From contig CAVZKP010000040.1 in NCBI GenBank assembly GCA_963775875.1, positions 1-64,000 of the forward strand: DNA of 64,000 bases, in the 5' to 3' direction. The stretch is from AP-15 sp963775875 (GTDB taxonomy: Bacteria > Pseudomonadota > Alphaproteobacteria > ATCC43930 > CGMCC-115725). Positions 16,010-24,275 of this stretch are shown here, one piece after another. The translations under genes and the position numbers were made by a program. Positions within the stretch are counted from its first letter, which is position 1, and each line of letters starts with the position of its first letter. The notes under the pieces are model-generated. The model made no database searches, had not been told where the DNA came from, and saw only the letters and a list, made by a program, of their open reading frames with translations.

Positions 16010-17322
16010 CCGGTGACGTCAAAAGGTTTGTGTCAGCAGGAGCGGGGTGCTGAGGCGCTGGTTTTGGTTTTCGTGATGGAAGACGGCGAACAGGATGCGG
16101 TCCATCGAGGTGCGATGTGAGAAGACGCCGATCGGCCGGGTTCGCCGGCGGACCTCGCGAAAGCGACGTTCGATGGCGTTGGTGGTGCGCACCCGCTTGC
16201 GCTCGGCGAGGGATTTGTAGCGCCAGCAGGTCAGCCGCTCGTCGAGATCATCGCGTAGGCAGCGTACCGCTTTGGGATAATCGTCCTGCCAGTGATCGGC
16301 GAAGCGGCGGGCGGCGGCCCGCGCCTGCGGCACGGTTTTGGCATTCATGACGGCGTGCAAATCGGCCTTGACCGCCGGCTGATCGGCCACCCGCACCTTG
16401 CCGAGGAGGTTGCGAATCTTGTGCACCCAGCAGCGCTGAACGGGGCTCCCCGGATAGGCGATCGGCAACGCGGCGAGCAAACCCGCGCCGCCATCGACGC
16501 AAATCATCTCGAGGCCGGCGCCGACGAGGCCACGGCGGATCAGATCGCCAAGGAAGCGCTCCCATTCGGCCGCGCTCTCGCTCTCGCGCCAGACGGAAGT
16601 CGATGATCTCCTTCTTGCCGTCGGGGCGCAGCCCGAGGGCGACTAACATCGGGCGCCGGATGGCGCCGGCGCCCGTCTTGCGGGCGAGCACGACGCCGTC
16701 GAGCATCAGCACGCGGTATTGATCCTTGAGTGGGCGGGCATGAAAGGCGGTGACCACCGCGTCGCGCTGCCTGGCGACTTGGCTCACCGTCGCCGGGCTG
16801 ATCAGCCGGCCGAGGATCGGCAGCAACGCCTCGCCGACCTTTCGCGTCGACAGCCCCAATACAAAGCAGGACAGGATCATGCGATCAATATCATGCGATC
16901 AATATCATGCGATCAATGTGCGCGCCGCGCCGCGCGTAAGCGCGCAGCACCGCGACCGGGGCAAAACGACGGGTCCGCGGCACCGCCAGCGCGATGTCGC
17001 CGAGTTCCGTCAAGACATGGCCAGAGTAAGAGCCGTTGCGCCGATCGTCCCGATCGAGCGCGGCCATCCGGTCGAGATGCTCGTCGATGGTCCGATCCAT
17101 CTGGCCGCGCAACACATCGGCGATCGCCTGGCGGCCGAGCGGCCGATAGCTTTCGCCCCATTCCAGCCCGTGCGCCTGCATGCCCTTCACCAGTTCGAAG
17201 GCCCTCGGTAAACTGCGGATCGTCACAGCCTGTGGCATTGGGGATGCTCCTCTTGGCGGACCTCAGCAATCCGCCGAGTACCCCCTCTCACCGCACTGAC
17301 ACAAATCTCCGTACATCACCCA
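16010..17322 (-). mobile_element. IS256-type insertion sequence, degenerate
   Basis: The two ends are imperfect inverted repeats centred on TTTGTGTCAG: left GTCAAAAGGTTTGTGTCAG at 16018-16036, and right GATGTACGGAGATTTGTGTC read on the other strand from about 17318. Between them is one transposase gene on the minus strand. Size (1.3 kb) and gene type fit IS256. Exact ends are uncertain by a few bases. Confidence 0.78.
16019..17238 (-). pseudogene. IS256-family (MULE-type) transposase, two frameshifts
   Basis: The N-terminal part (17238 down to 16913) reads MPQAVTIRSLPRAFELVKGM, then ALAVPRTRRFAPVAVL. The middle part holds STRKVGEALLPILG and VLMLDGVVLARKTG (first Asp). The last part holds MICVDGGAGLLAALP (second Asp) and TTNAIERRFREVRRRTRPIG (Glu). 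The first break is two extra 14-base units (GATCAATATCATGC at 16883-16896 and 16897-16910) inserted in AHIDRMIL. The second is a small indel near 16590, in LARxESAAEWERFL. Undoing both gives a continuous protein of about 400 residues, the normal family size. Confidence 0.85.
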
Positions 17323-17410
17323 ACCCTCGCGCCGGTTGACGGGCGCGGGCGGGCGACGATAGGCTCGCCATGCCTTACCACGCCCGCGACACGCGGCAGG
17401 AGCAGACGGC

Positions 17411-18397
17411 ATGGCCAGGATCGTCCTCGGGATCGCCACCTCACACACCCCGATGCTGAATACTCCGGCCAAGGACTGGCCGAGTTTCATCGACCGCGAC
17501 GCTGTCCGCGACTTTCTCGACAAGGACGGCAATCCCGCGACCTACGAGGAGTTGCTGAGCCGCCCCGACCCGAGGGCGCTGCCGGAGTTGACGCCGGAGC
17601 GCTTTGCCGCGCGCCACGACGAGGCGAAAGCGGCGGTCGAGCATCTGAGACAGAGTGTGCGCCGCGCTGAGCTCGACGCGCTAATCATCGTCGGTGATGA
17701 CCAGAAGGAGCTGTTCTACGAGGATCACCTGCCTTCGATCCTGGTCTATTACGGCGACACGATCCGCAACGTGCCGCTATCGCCCAATTTTAGGGGTCCG
17801 GGATGGTCGCGGCTCGCCACCGCGCGCTATTACGAAGAGAAGGAGCCGCGCGATTATCCGGTTGCGGCGCCCCTGGCATTGCATCTGATCGAAGAGTTGA
17901 TCGACCGCGAGTTCGACATCGCCACGTCGAACGGGTTGCCGCCCGGACATGGCGAAGGCCACGCTCACGCCTTTGTGCGCAAGCGGCTGATGGAACGCCA
18001 GGACCTGCCGGTCGTGCCGATATTCCTCAACACCTATTACCCACCCAACCAGCCGACGCCGCAGCGCTGCTACAAACTCGGCCAGGCGGTCCGCGCCGCG
18101 GTCGAGAGCTGGCCGGGCGAGGCGCGCATCGGTATCGTCGGCTCCGGCGGGCTGAGCCATTTCGTCGTCGACGAGGAGCTGGATCGCGGCATCATTAACG
18201 CCCTGGCCCGCAAGGACGCCGAGGTGCTGCAATCCCTTCCGCGCAAAAAGCTGAATTCCGGCAGCTCGGAAATCCGCATGTGGATCGCGGTCGGCGGCGC
18301 GGTTGAGCATTTGGATATGGCATGGTCGCACTATGTCCCGGGCTACCGCACTCCGGCCGGGTCGGGCACCGGGCTCGGTTTCGCCGTTTTCCAGTGA
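17411..18397 (+). CDS. Class III extradiol ring-cleavage dioxygenase (LigB-like)
   Basis: A 328-residue protein starting MARIVLGIATSHTPML, with His12 in the family's first metal site. GDDQKELFYEDH and LPPGHGEGHAHAF supply further metal and catalytic histidines, and GIVGSGGLSHFVVDE is the conserved C-terminal block of LigB-type enzymes such as protocatechuate 4,5-dioxygenase beta subunits. It should cleave a catechol-type ring next to a hydroxyl using Fe(II) and O2. No small alpha subunit is present. A CAGGAG ribosome site precedes the ATG. The Rieske oxygenase gene follows 8 bases after the stop, so the two are cotranscribed. The substrate cannot be told from sequence. Confidence 0.85.
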   Translation: MARIVLGIATSHTPMLNTPAKDWPSFIDRDAVRDFLDKDGNPATYEELLSRPDPRALPELTPERFAARHDEAKAAVEHLRQSVRRAELDALIIVGDDQKELFYEDHLPSILVYYGDTIRNVPLSPNFRGPGWSRLATARYYEEKEPRDYPVAAPLALHLIEELIDREFDIATSNGLPPGHGEGHAHAFVRKRLMERQDLPVVPIFLNTYYPPNQPTPQRCYKLGQAVRAAVESWPGEARIGIVGSGGLSHFVVDEELDRGIINALARKDAEVLQSLPRKKLNSGSSEIRMWIAVGGAVEHLDMAWSHYVPGYRTPAGSGTGLGFAVFQ

Positions 18398-18405
18398 GGT
18401 CGGCA

Positions 18406-19716
18406 ATGAGCAGGCAGAAGGACAGCGAGGATCTCGTCCGCGTCGGCCCCGGCACGGTAATGGGCGAATTGATGCGGCAGTATTGGCTGCCGGCGGCGAT
18501 GTCGTCGGAATTGCAGCCCGACAGCGCGCCGATGCGGCTGATGCTGCTCGGCGAGCGGCTGATCGCGTTTCGTGATACGAGCGGCCGGGTCGGGGTCATG
18601 GACCACCGCTGCCCGCATCGCTGCGCCTCCTTGTTCCTCGGGCGAAACGAGGAGAACGGCATCCGCTGCGTCTATCACGGCTGGAAATTCGACGCCGACG
18701 GCAATTGCCTCGACATGCCGAACGCGCCGCCACACCAGGACTACAGGGAAAAGGTCAAGGCCAAGGCCTACAAGGTCGCCGAACGCAACGGCCTCGTCTG
18801 GGTTTATATGGGCGAGCGCGCCGCAGCCCCGCCCTTGCCGGGCATCGAGGCCTCGCTGTTGCCCGAAAGCGAATTGCAAATCACCTTCGCCCAGCGCGAG
18901 TGCAACTGGCTGCAGGCGCTCGAAGGCGACATCGACACTTCGCATTTCGGCTTTCTGCATGCCGGCTCGGTCGACCCCGAGAATGTGCCGGCCGACAATC
19001 TGATCCGCTGGACCGTCGCGAACCGCGCCCCCGAATACCACGTGACCGACACCGATTGGGGCACGATGTATGCCGCCTATCGCCCGGCTGAGGCGGGTAA
19101 GACCTACTGGCGCTTTGCCAATTTCCTGTTCCCGTTCTGGACGCAGACGCCGCAGGGCGCCTTTGATCGGGTCAACAGCCGCGCCTGGGTCCCGATGGAC
19201 GACCGACATACAATGTTCGTCAGCCTGTCGTGGAAAGGCCTGCCGGCCGACCGCGCCGCGCTGAGCAACAGCCGGGTGCTCGCCGGCTCGAAACTGACGA
19301 TGGATTTCCAGCCAAACACGACCGATTGGTACGGCCGCTGGCGGCTCGCCGGGGTCGAGGGCAACGACTGGCTGATCGACCGCGAGGCGCAGAAGAATGG
19401 CGGGATCTATACCGGCATCACCGGCATCCAGGCGCAGGACCAGGCGGTGACCGAGAGCATGGGCCCGATCACCCACCATGAATTCGAGAATCTGGGACCG
19501 AGCGACATCATGATCGCCCGCACCCGCCGCCGCCTGCTGCGCGCCGCCCGCGCCTTCAAGAAAGACGACGCGGTGCCGCCCGGCGTCGACAACCCCGACG
19601 TTTATACCAACGTTCGCAGCGGCGACTTCCTCGCCGACGCCAAGATCAGCTGGCGCGACGCCTACGCCACGCAATCCCGCACCGCCATCCGCCCGTTAGC
19701 GCAGGCGGCAGAGTAA
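18406..19716 (+). CDS. Rieske non-heme iron oxygenase, large subunit
   Basis: A 436-residue oxygenase. The Rieske cluster ligands are Cys69 and His71 (CPHRC) and Cys88 and His91 (CVYHGW). The catalytic iron site is in GDIDTSHFGFLH (His180, His185). The overall pattern is that of phthalate 4,5-dioxygenase-type ring hydroxylases and O-demethylases, which take electrons from a separate reductase not encoded here. ATG at 18406 is chosen because it has GAGG upstream and follows the dioxygenase stop; an upstream in-frame extension overlaps that gene. Together with the ring-cleavage enzyme it probably converts an aryl substrate to a catechol-type diol and opens it. Confidence 0.9.
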   Translation: MSRQKDSEDLVRVGPGTVMGELMRQYWLPAAMSSELQPDSAPMRLMLLGERLIAFRDTSGRVGVMDHRCPHRCASLFLGRNEENGIRCVYHGWKFDADGNCLDMPNAPPHQDYREKVKAKAYKVAERNGLVWVYMGERAAAPPLPGIEASLLPESELQITFAQRECNWLQALEGDIDTSHFGFLHAGSVDPENVPADNLIRWTVANRAPEYHVTDTDWGTMYAAYRPAEAGKTYWRFANFLFPFWTQTPQGAFDRVNSRAWVPMDDRHTMFVSLSWKGLPADRAALSNSRVLAGSKLTMDFQPNTTDWYGRWRLAGVEGNDWLIDREAQKNGGIYTGITGIQAQDQAVTESMGPITHHEFENLGPSDIMIARTRRRLLRAARAFKKDDAVPPGVDNPDVYTNVRSGDFLADAKISWRDAYATQSRTAIRPLAQAAE

Positions 19717-19976
19717 GGCGTTTCGCATATAAGAGGTTGCTTCTATCTTACTCCCGCAGGAGGCGCTGGCGGCCTTCGACCACCAGCGCCGTATCAAGGA
19801 ACGCAAGGGGGTGTGCTAGGCTCCTCCCCGCCAGGGGTACAAGTTGATGCCGGTACGGAGCACAGAGGCGGTCGCGGAGCCCGCCGTCCACGAGCGAACA
19901 GGGATCTACTTAAGATTCAAAGTATCACTATTAATGGGCGCACTCTAACATAGAGTCCTTGGCTTCCGCACAATGG

Positions 19977-21665
19977 CTACTCGGTCACGAACCCGTTTTT
20001 TTGGTCGGCGGTGATCGCGGCAGGGTTGCGGTCGGCGGGGTTACCCCAGCCGCCACCGCCGCCGGATTCGAGGATCAGCACGTTGCCGGGGTAGATTTTC
20101 AGGCCGGTTTCCTTAGTTTTGATCGGGCGCGGCGGCTTGCCGTCGGAATAGAGCGTGTAGCGGTGCGGCATGCCGTCGCCGCCGCCGAGGATGCCGCAGG
20201 CGCCGTGGCGTACGCCATCACCGGCGGTGTTGGCGATCGCTGGCTCGGCGGTCTCGACCACCATCTCGACCACCCCGCCGGGCCCGCCGCGGTATTTGCC
20301 GGCGCCGCCGGAATCGGGGCGAAACTCGTGGCGGCGAAAGAACAGCGGAAAGCGCAGTTCGGTGACTTCGAGACTGCCGAACTTGATCCCGCCCGCAGCC
20401 TGCCATTCGCCGGCCCCGGGCCAGCCGTCGCCGGCCAATGACGCGCCACCCCCCGGTCGCGCCTGAAAGAAATGCCAGATAAACGGCTTGCCGGCGGGGG
20501 TATTGCTTCCGGGCACAGCGGCCTGACCGGGGGTGCGCGGGTCCTTGCCCTGAATGGCGATCCTGAAGCGGCGGCCCCAGCCGGCCATCGCCCGCTCGGG
20601 GCAGGCCGGGGCCAGCGCCTTGATAATCGCTTCCAATATTTCCTGGCCGCAATGATTGGTGGCCAGGGTCACCGGCATGCCGGGATTGGCCCACACCACC
20701 GTCCCCTGCTTGGCAATGACCGTGATCGGGCGAAAAGTGCCGTCGTTTTTCGGCGTGTCCGGGTCGATCAGATAGGACAAGGCCACGACCACCGCCGAGC
20801 GCATGTTCGGATAGGAGGAATTGACAAAGCTCGCGACCTCCGCATGTGAATCGGACAGGTCGATGAGGAGGTCGCTGCCGCGCTTTTCGACGGTCGCGCG
20901 GATATGGATGTCCTCATTGCCGCGCCCGTCATCGTCGAGCAGGGCCTCGCCGCGATAGACTCCGTCTTTCCATTGCGCGATGACCGCCCGCGTCTGACGT
21001 TCGGCGCCGTCGAGCACCGCCTCGATCGCGGCATCGGCGACCGGCCAGCCAAATTCGCCGGCCAATGCCAACAGACGCCGCTCGCCGACATGGGCCGACC
21101 CGATCATCGCCGCGAGATCGCCGCGAAAGTCGCGCGGATGGCGCACATTGGTGGCGATCATTTCGAGCACGTCGCGGCGCAGTTCGCCGGCGTCATAAAG
21201 CCGCAGCGGGGTGATGCGGATGCCTTCCTGCCAGATATCGGTGGCAGCGGCGTTGTAGGCGCCGTGGGTCGCCCCGCCGATATCGCTCTGATGGGCGCGG
21301 TTGATCGACCAGAAGCGCGGCTGTTCGCCCTGGAATACCGGAACGAAGACGGTCAGATCGGGCAGATGATTGCCACCGTGATAAGGGTCGTTGAGCAGAA
21401 AGACGTCGCCCGGATGGATGTCGCTGGCAAAGAACTCGGTCACCGCCTGGGCCGCGTAGGGGAGGGCGCCGACATGGATCGGCACATGCTCGGCCTGGGC
21501 GATCAGCCTGCCGTCGAGACCGCAGATCGCCGTCGAAAAGTCACGGCTCGAATTGAGGATTTGCGAATAAGATGTGCGCAGCATGGCCTCGCCCATCTCT
21601 TCGACGATCGCCAGAAGGCGGTGCCGGACGACCGAGGCCACAATCGGGTCGACACGATCTGTCAA
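19977..21665 (-). CDS. Hydantoinase B/oxoprolinase family protein
   Basis: A 562-residue protein of the HyuB (N-methylhydantoinase B, 5-oxoprolinase) type. Typical blocks are FSTAICGLDGRLIAQAEHVP, the metal-type motif LLNDPYHGGNHLPDLTVF, SDIGGATHGAYNAAATDIWQ and the glycine-rich end GGGGGWGNP. The family acts with a HyuA ATPase subunit on cyclic amides; no hyuA gene is present, so it may pair with a distant subunit. The start is TTG at 21665, preceded by GAGGGGAAG. It converges with the Rieske gene, with 260 bases between; that spacer holds an 8-base inverted repeat (GGCGCTGG, CCAGCGCC) without a T-run. Confidence 0.9.
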   Translation of the reverse strand: MTDRVDPIVASVVRHRLLAIVEEMGEAMLRTSYSQILNSSRDFSTAICGLDGRLIAQAEHVPIHVGALPYAAQAVTEFFASDIHPGDVFLLNDPYHGGNHLPDLTVFVPVFQGEQPRFWSINRAHQSDIGGATHGAYNAAATDIWQEGIRITPLRLYDAGELRRDVLEMIATNVRHPRDFRGDLAAMIGSAHVGERRLLALAGEFGWPVADAAIEAVLDGAERQTRAVIAQWKDGVYRGEALLDDDGRGNEDIHIRATVEKRGSDLLIDLSDSHAEVASFVNSSYPNMRSAVVVALSYLIDPDTPKNDGTFRPITVIAKQGTVVWANPGMPVTLATNHCGQEILEAIIKALAPACPERAMAGWGRRFRIAIQGKDPRTPGQAAVPGSNTPAGKPFIWHFFQARPGGGASLAGDGWPGAGEWQAAGGIKFGSLEVTELRFPLFFRRHEFRPDSGGAGKYRGGPGGVVEMVVETAEPAIANTAGDGVRHGACGILGGGDGMPHRYTLYSDGKPPRPIKTKETGLKIYPGNVLILESGGGGGWGNPADRNPAAITADQKNGFVTE

Positions 21666-21723
21666 AATCTTCCCCTCGCCGTTTGCCCGCCGCTCGCCAG
21701 CCAGCCGATAGGAGCTTTGCCTG

Positions 21724-21891
21724 ATGCCGCGAAAACCGAACTACCGGATCGAACGCGCCGAACGCGACCGCGCCAAGAAGGCGAAGAAGGAAGAAAAGAT
21801 CAAGCAGCAACAGGAACGCGCCGCACTGCGCAGAGCCGGCGACAGCGACGGCGCCGACGATTCGGCGCCCAGCGAGCCGGAAGCCCTCTGA
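21724..21891 (+). CDS. 55-residue basic small protein
   Basis: An AGGAG site nine bases before ATG at 21724 leads a 55-codon frame. The product begins MPRKPNYRIERAERDRAKKA, continues KKEEKIKQQQERAALRR and ends in the acidic tail GADDSAPSEPEAL. Small proteins of this lysine/arginine/glutamate helix type with the PNYxxERxxRDRAKKAKK pattern are widespread in alphaproteobacteria and uncharacterised. It is divergent from the HyuB gene and convergent with the transporter gene. Confidence 0.7.
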   Translation: MPRKPNYRIERAERDRAKKAKKEEKIKQQQERAALRRAGDSDGADDSAPSEPEAL

Positions 21892-21900
21892 CCCCCATCC

Positions 21901-23238
21901 TCACCACGTCGCGAACATGGCGGCTACCGCGACCGCCATGACCCCGGTCGTCAGCCAGCCCATCGCCCATAGCGGGCGCGTCACGACAAACGCGCCCATC
22001 ACCCGGCGCTGTCGGGCCATGATCATGATCACGACCATCAGCGGAACCGCCACGACGCCGTTCAGCACCGCCGCCCAGAACAGTGCCTTGATCGGGTCGA
22101 TCCCGACAAAGTTGATGAAGATGCCGATCAAGGTCGCGACCGCGATCGTGGCGTAAAACGCCTTGGCGTCGCGCGGCATTCGACTGAGGCCGGTCGGCCA
22201 GCCGAACGCCTCACCCAGCGCATAGGCAGCGGATCCGGCGAGCACGGGAACGGCGAGAAGGCCGATCCCGATGATGCCGGCGGCGAAAACGGCAAAGGTG
22301 AAGACGCCGGCGATCGGCCGCAATGCCTCGGCCGCCTGGGCCGAGGTCTGAATGTTGGTGATCCCGTGCGCGTTCAACGTCGCCGCCGCGGTGATGATAA
22401 TGAACAGGCTGATCAGATTGGAAAATCCCATCCCGAGATAGGTGTCCACGCGGATGCGGCTGATCTGGGCCCGCGCCTCGTCCGGAGCGTCGCGCAACGG
22501 GTGGGCGGCGGGATCGATGCGCTCATCCTCTGCCTCCTCCGACGACTGCCAGAAGAAGCAGTACGGAGTGATCGTGGTGCCGAGAACGGCAACGATCGCA
22601 ACGAGGTAATCCGTGCTCCAGATCAGGCCCGGCACCAGGGTGTTGTAGACGACCTTGCCCCAGGGCACGTCCACCGCCAGCGCCGTAGCGACATAGGCAA
22701 ACAGCGATACCGCCGTCCACTTCAGGATCCGCACATAGTTCTCATACCGGGCAAATACTTCGAGAAGCGCGCAGACGACGGCAAACCCGACGACGTATAG
22801 ACGGGCCGGGCCACCCAGCAGCAGCTGCAATGCGGCGCCCATCGCCCCGAGGTCGGCGCCGAGATTGATAATATTGGCCGCGAGCAGTAGCGCCACGATG
22901 ACGTACAGCAACCATCGCGGGTAGTGCTCGCGGATGTTGCCGGCGATGCCATCGCCGGTGACCCGGCCGATACGGGCGCTGACTTCCTGGATCGCCGCCA
23001 TCAACGGCCAGGTGAACAGCATGACCCAGGCCATGCCGTAGCCGAATTGCGCGCCGACCTGCGAATAGGTGGCGATGCCGCTGGGATCGTCGTCGGAGGC
23101 GCCGGTGATCAAGCCTGGGCCGAGAAGGGCCAGAAATCCGCGCTGTCGCGGCCGGCGCGGTATCCAATGACGGGCGATCCGCCCGGCAAGCGGGAGGTGA
23201 TGCCCGGTTTGGCTGGGGGCGAGCGGTGCCTCTGTCAA
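21901..23238 (-). CDS. Nramp-family metal ion transporter with variant binding site
   Basis: About 11 membrane helices with the Nramp helix 1 signature in altered form, GASDDDPSGIATYSQ (canonical DPGN). The helix 6 region reads TTITPYCFFWQSSEEAEDE where manganese transporters have MPHN, so the metal-ligating Met is absent. This points to a divergent Nramp branch whose ion may not be Mn2+. The chosen start is TTG at 23238, overlapping the stop of the upstream TonB-like gene as TTGA and giving 445 residues; a longer frame to 23301 would run far into that gene. Translation is probably coupled. Confidence 0.85.
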   Translation of the reverse strand: MTEAPLAPSQTGHHLPLAGRIARHWIPRRPRQRGFLALLGPGLITGASDDDPSGIATYSQVGAQFGYGMAWVMLFTWPLMAAIQEVSARIGRVTGDGIAGNIREHYPRWLLYVIVALLLAANIINLGADLGAMGAALQLLLGGPARLYVVGFAVVCALLEVFARYENYVRILKWTAVSLFAYVATALAVDVPWGKVVYNTLVPGLIWSTDYLVAIVAVLGTTITPYCFFWQSSEEAEDERIDPAAHPLRDAPDEARAQISRIRVDTYLGMGFSNLISLFIIITAAATLNAHGITNIQTSAQAAEALRPIAGVFTFAVFAAGIIGIGLLAVPVLAGSAAYALGEAFGWPTGLSRMPRDAKAFYATIAVATLIGIFINFVGIDPIKALFWAAVLNGVVAVPLMVVIMIMARQRRVMGAFVVTRPLWAMGWLTTGVMAVAVAAMFATW

Positions 23239-24263
23239 TCGTCGAGCGCCTCGGGAAATTGGAGTTGAAATTCGAGCTGCATGCTCGGCCCTTGGAACCA
23301 TTGCGGCAAGGGCGGGAAACGGCCGACCGCGCGGATCATTTCCTCGATCCTGAGGTCGATGTCCGGATAGCCCGAGCTCAGCCCGACGCTAAGCATCGCC
23401 ACCGTACCATCGTCGAGCACCAGCACATTGATAATTGTCTCCCCGCGCCGCCCGCCGACCACAGATCGCGACAACAAGCCGATATGCTGGCGGGCGAGAT
23501 AGGCGAGATAGGCCAGGTACTCGTCGCGGGTGGCGGCCGGACCTGGAAATCGCGCCGGCCGCGGATTGAGGCGCCCCCGCTCCGGCACCCGCCGGATCGG
23601 CTGGCGCATGGCCAAAGCCGGTTTCCGCGGCGGTTTGGGCGCGAGCCTCCGTTCGGCTTCTGGAGGCTTCGGCAGGGTGATTTTGTCAGGCTCCGGCAAG
23701 GGCGGCGGCGGCATGATCGAAGCGCTCTGCTGCGGCGCTTCGAGCGGCGATTCCTCTGTCGTCGCTGGTTCCTTGTTGGGGGCAGGCTCATCGCTCTTGG
23801 TCCGATCGCGTCCCTTTGCCTGCGTGTCGCCGATATCCGCCGACGCGATGCGCCCGGGCGGGGGCTGCGTCTCCGCCTTCGGCTGAGGCTTGGGCTTGGG
23901 CTTCGGCGAAGGCGCGGCAGGCGGCGGTTGAAACACCAGCTGCACCGGGATCGGCGTCACTTCGGCCGGCGGATGCATCGGCCAATCGAGCAGCAGCAGA
24001 AGCGGCAGCAGATGCAGTATCAGCGATACGATCGGCCCGAACGGGCGACGACGCCGTTCCGAGCCGACCGGCGCCTCGCGATCGGACAGCGGGGGCGATT
24101 CGGAAGGCGGCGGCCAGACGATCGGGATCGCGGGTTCGCGGCGGGATGCTGGAGATTCGATCGCCAGCGGGGCTGGCGTCAGCGACAGTCGCGGCGACGG
24201 CGACCCCGGCGCCAGAAGCGGCTCGCTGCGACCCTCGTCGATCGGTGCGTCGATGCGGAACAC
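23235..24263 (-). CDS. TonB-like energy transducer with long proline-rich linker
   Basis: A 342-residue protein with a 74-residue cytoplasmic N-terminus, one membrane helix at 75-95 (GPIVSLILHLLPLLLLLDW), and a proline/lysine-rich periplasmic linker with PKPKPKPQPKAE. A C-terminal domain of about 85 residues has the TonB-type features YLARQHIGLLSRSV, VLVLDDGTVAMLSVGLSSGY and IDLRIEEMIRAVGRFPPLP. TonB transfers proton-motive-force energy to outer-membrane receptors. No exbB, exbD or receptor gene is adjacent. It lies just downstream of ligA on the same strand and couples to the Nramp-like gene. Confidence 0.75.
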   Translation of the reverse strand: MFRIDAPIDEGRSEPLLAPGSPSPRLSLTPAPLAIESPASRREPAIPIVWPPPSESPPLSDREAPVGSERRRRPFGPIVSLILHLLPLLLLLDWPMHPPAEVTPIPVQLVFQPPPAAPSPKPKPKPQPKAETQPPPGRIASADIGDTQAKGRDRTKSDEPAPNKEPATTEESPLEAPQQSASIMPPPPLPEPDKITLPKPPEAERRLAPKPPRKPALAMRQPIRRVPERGRLNPRPARFPGPAATRDEYLAYLAYLARQHIGLLSRSVVGGRRGETIINVLVLDDGTVAMLSVGLSSGYPDIDLRIEEMIRAVGRFPPLPQWFQGPSMQLEFQLQFPEALDD

Positions 24264-24275
24264 CGCCCGATGTTA

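Noticed and set aside
15911..16018. Possible IS66 TnpC tail on the minus strand (VNDVEPLPWL)
   Set aside because: Only about ten residues resemble the IS66 C-terminus; too short to assign. The stretch is left as unassigned relic between two insertion sequences.
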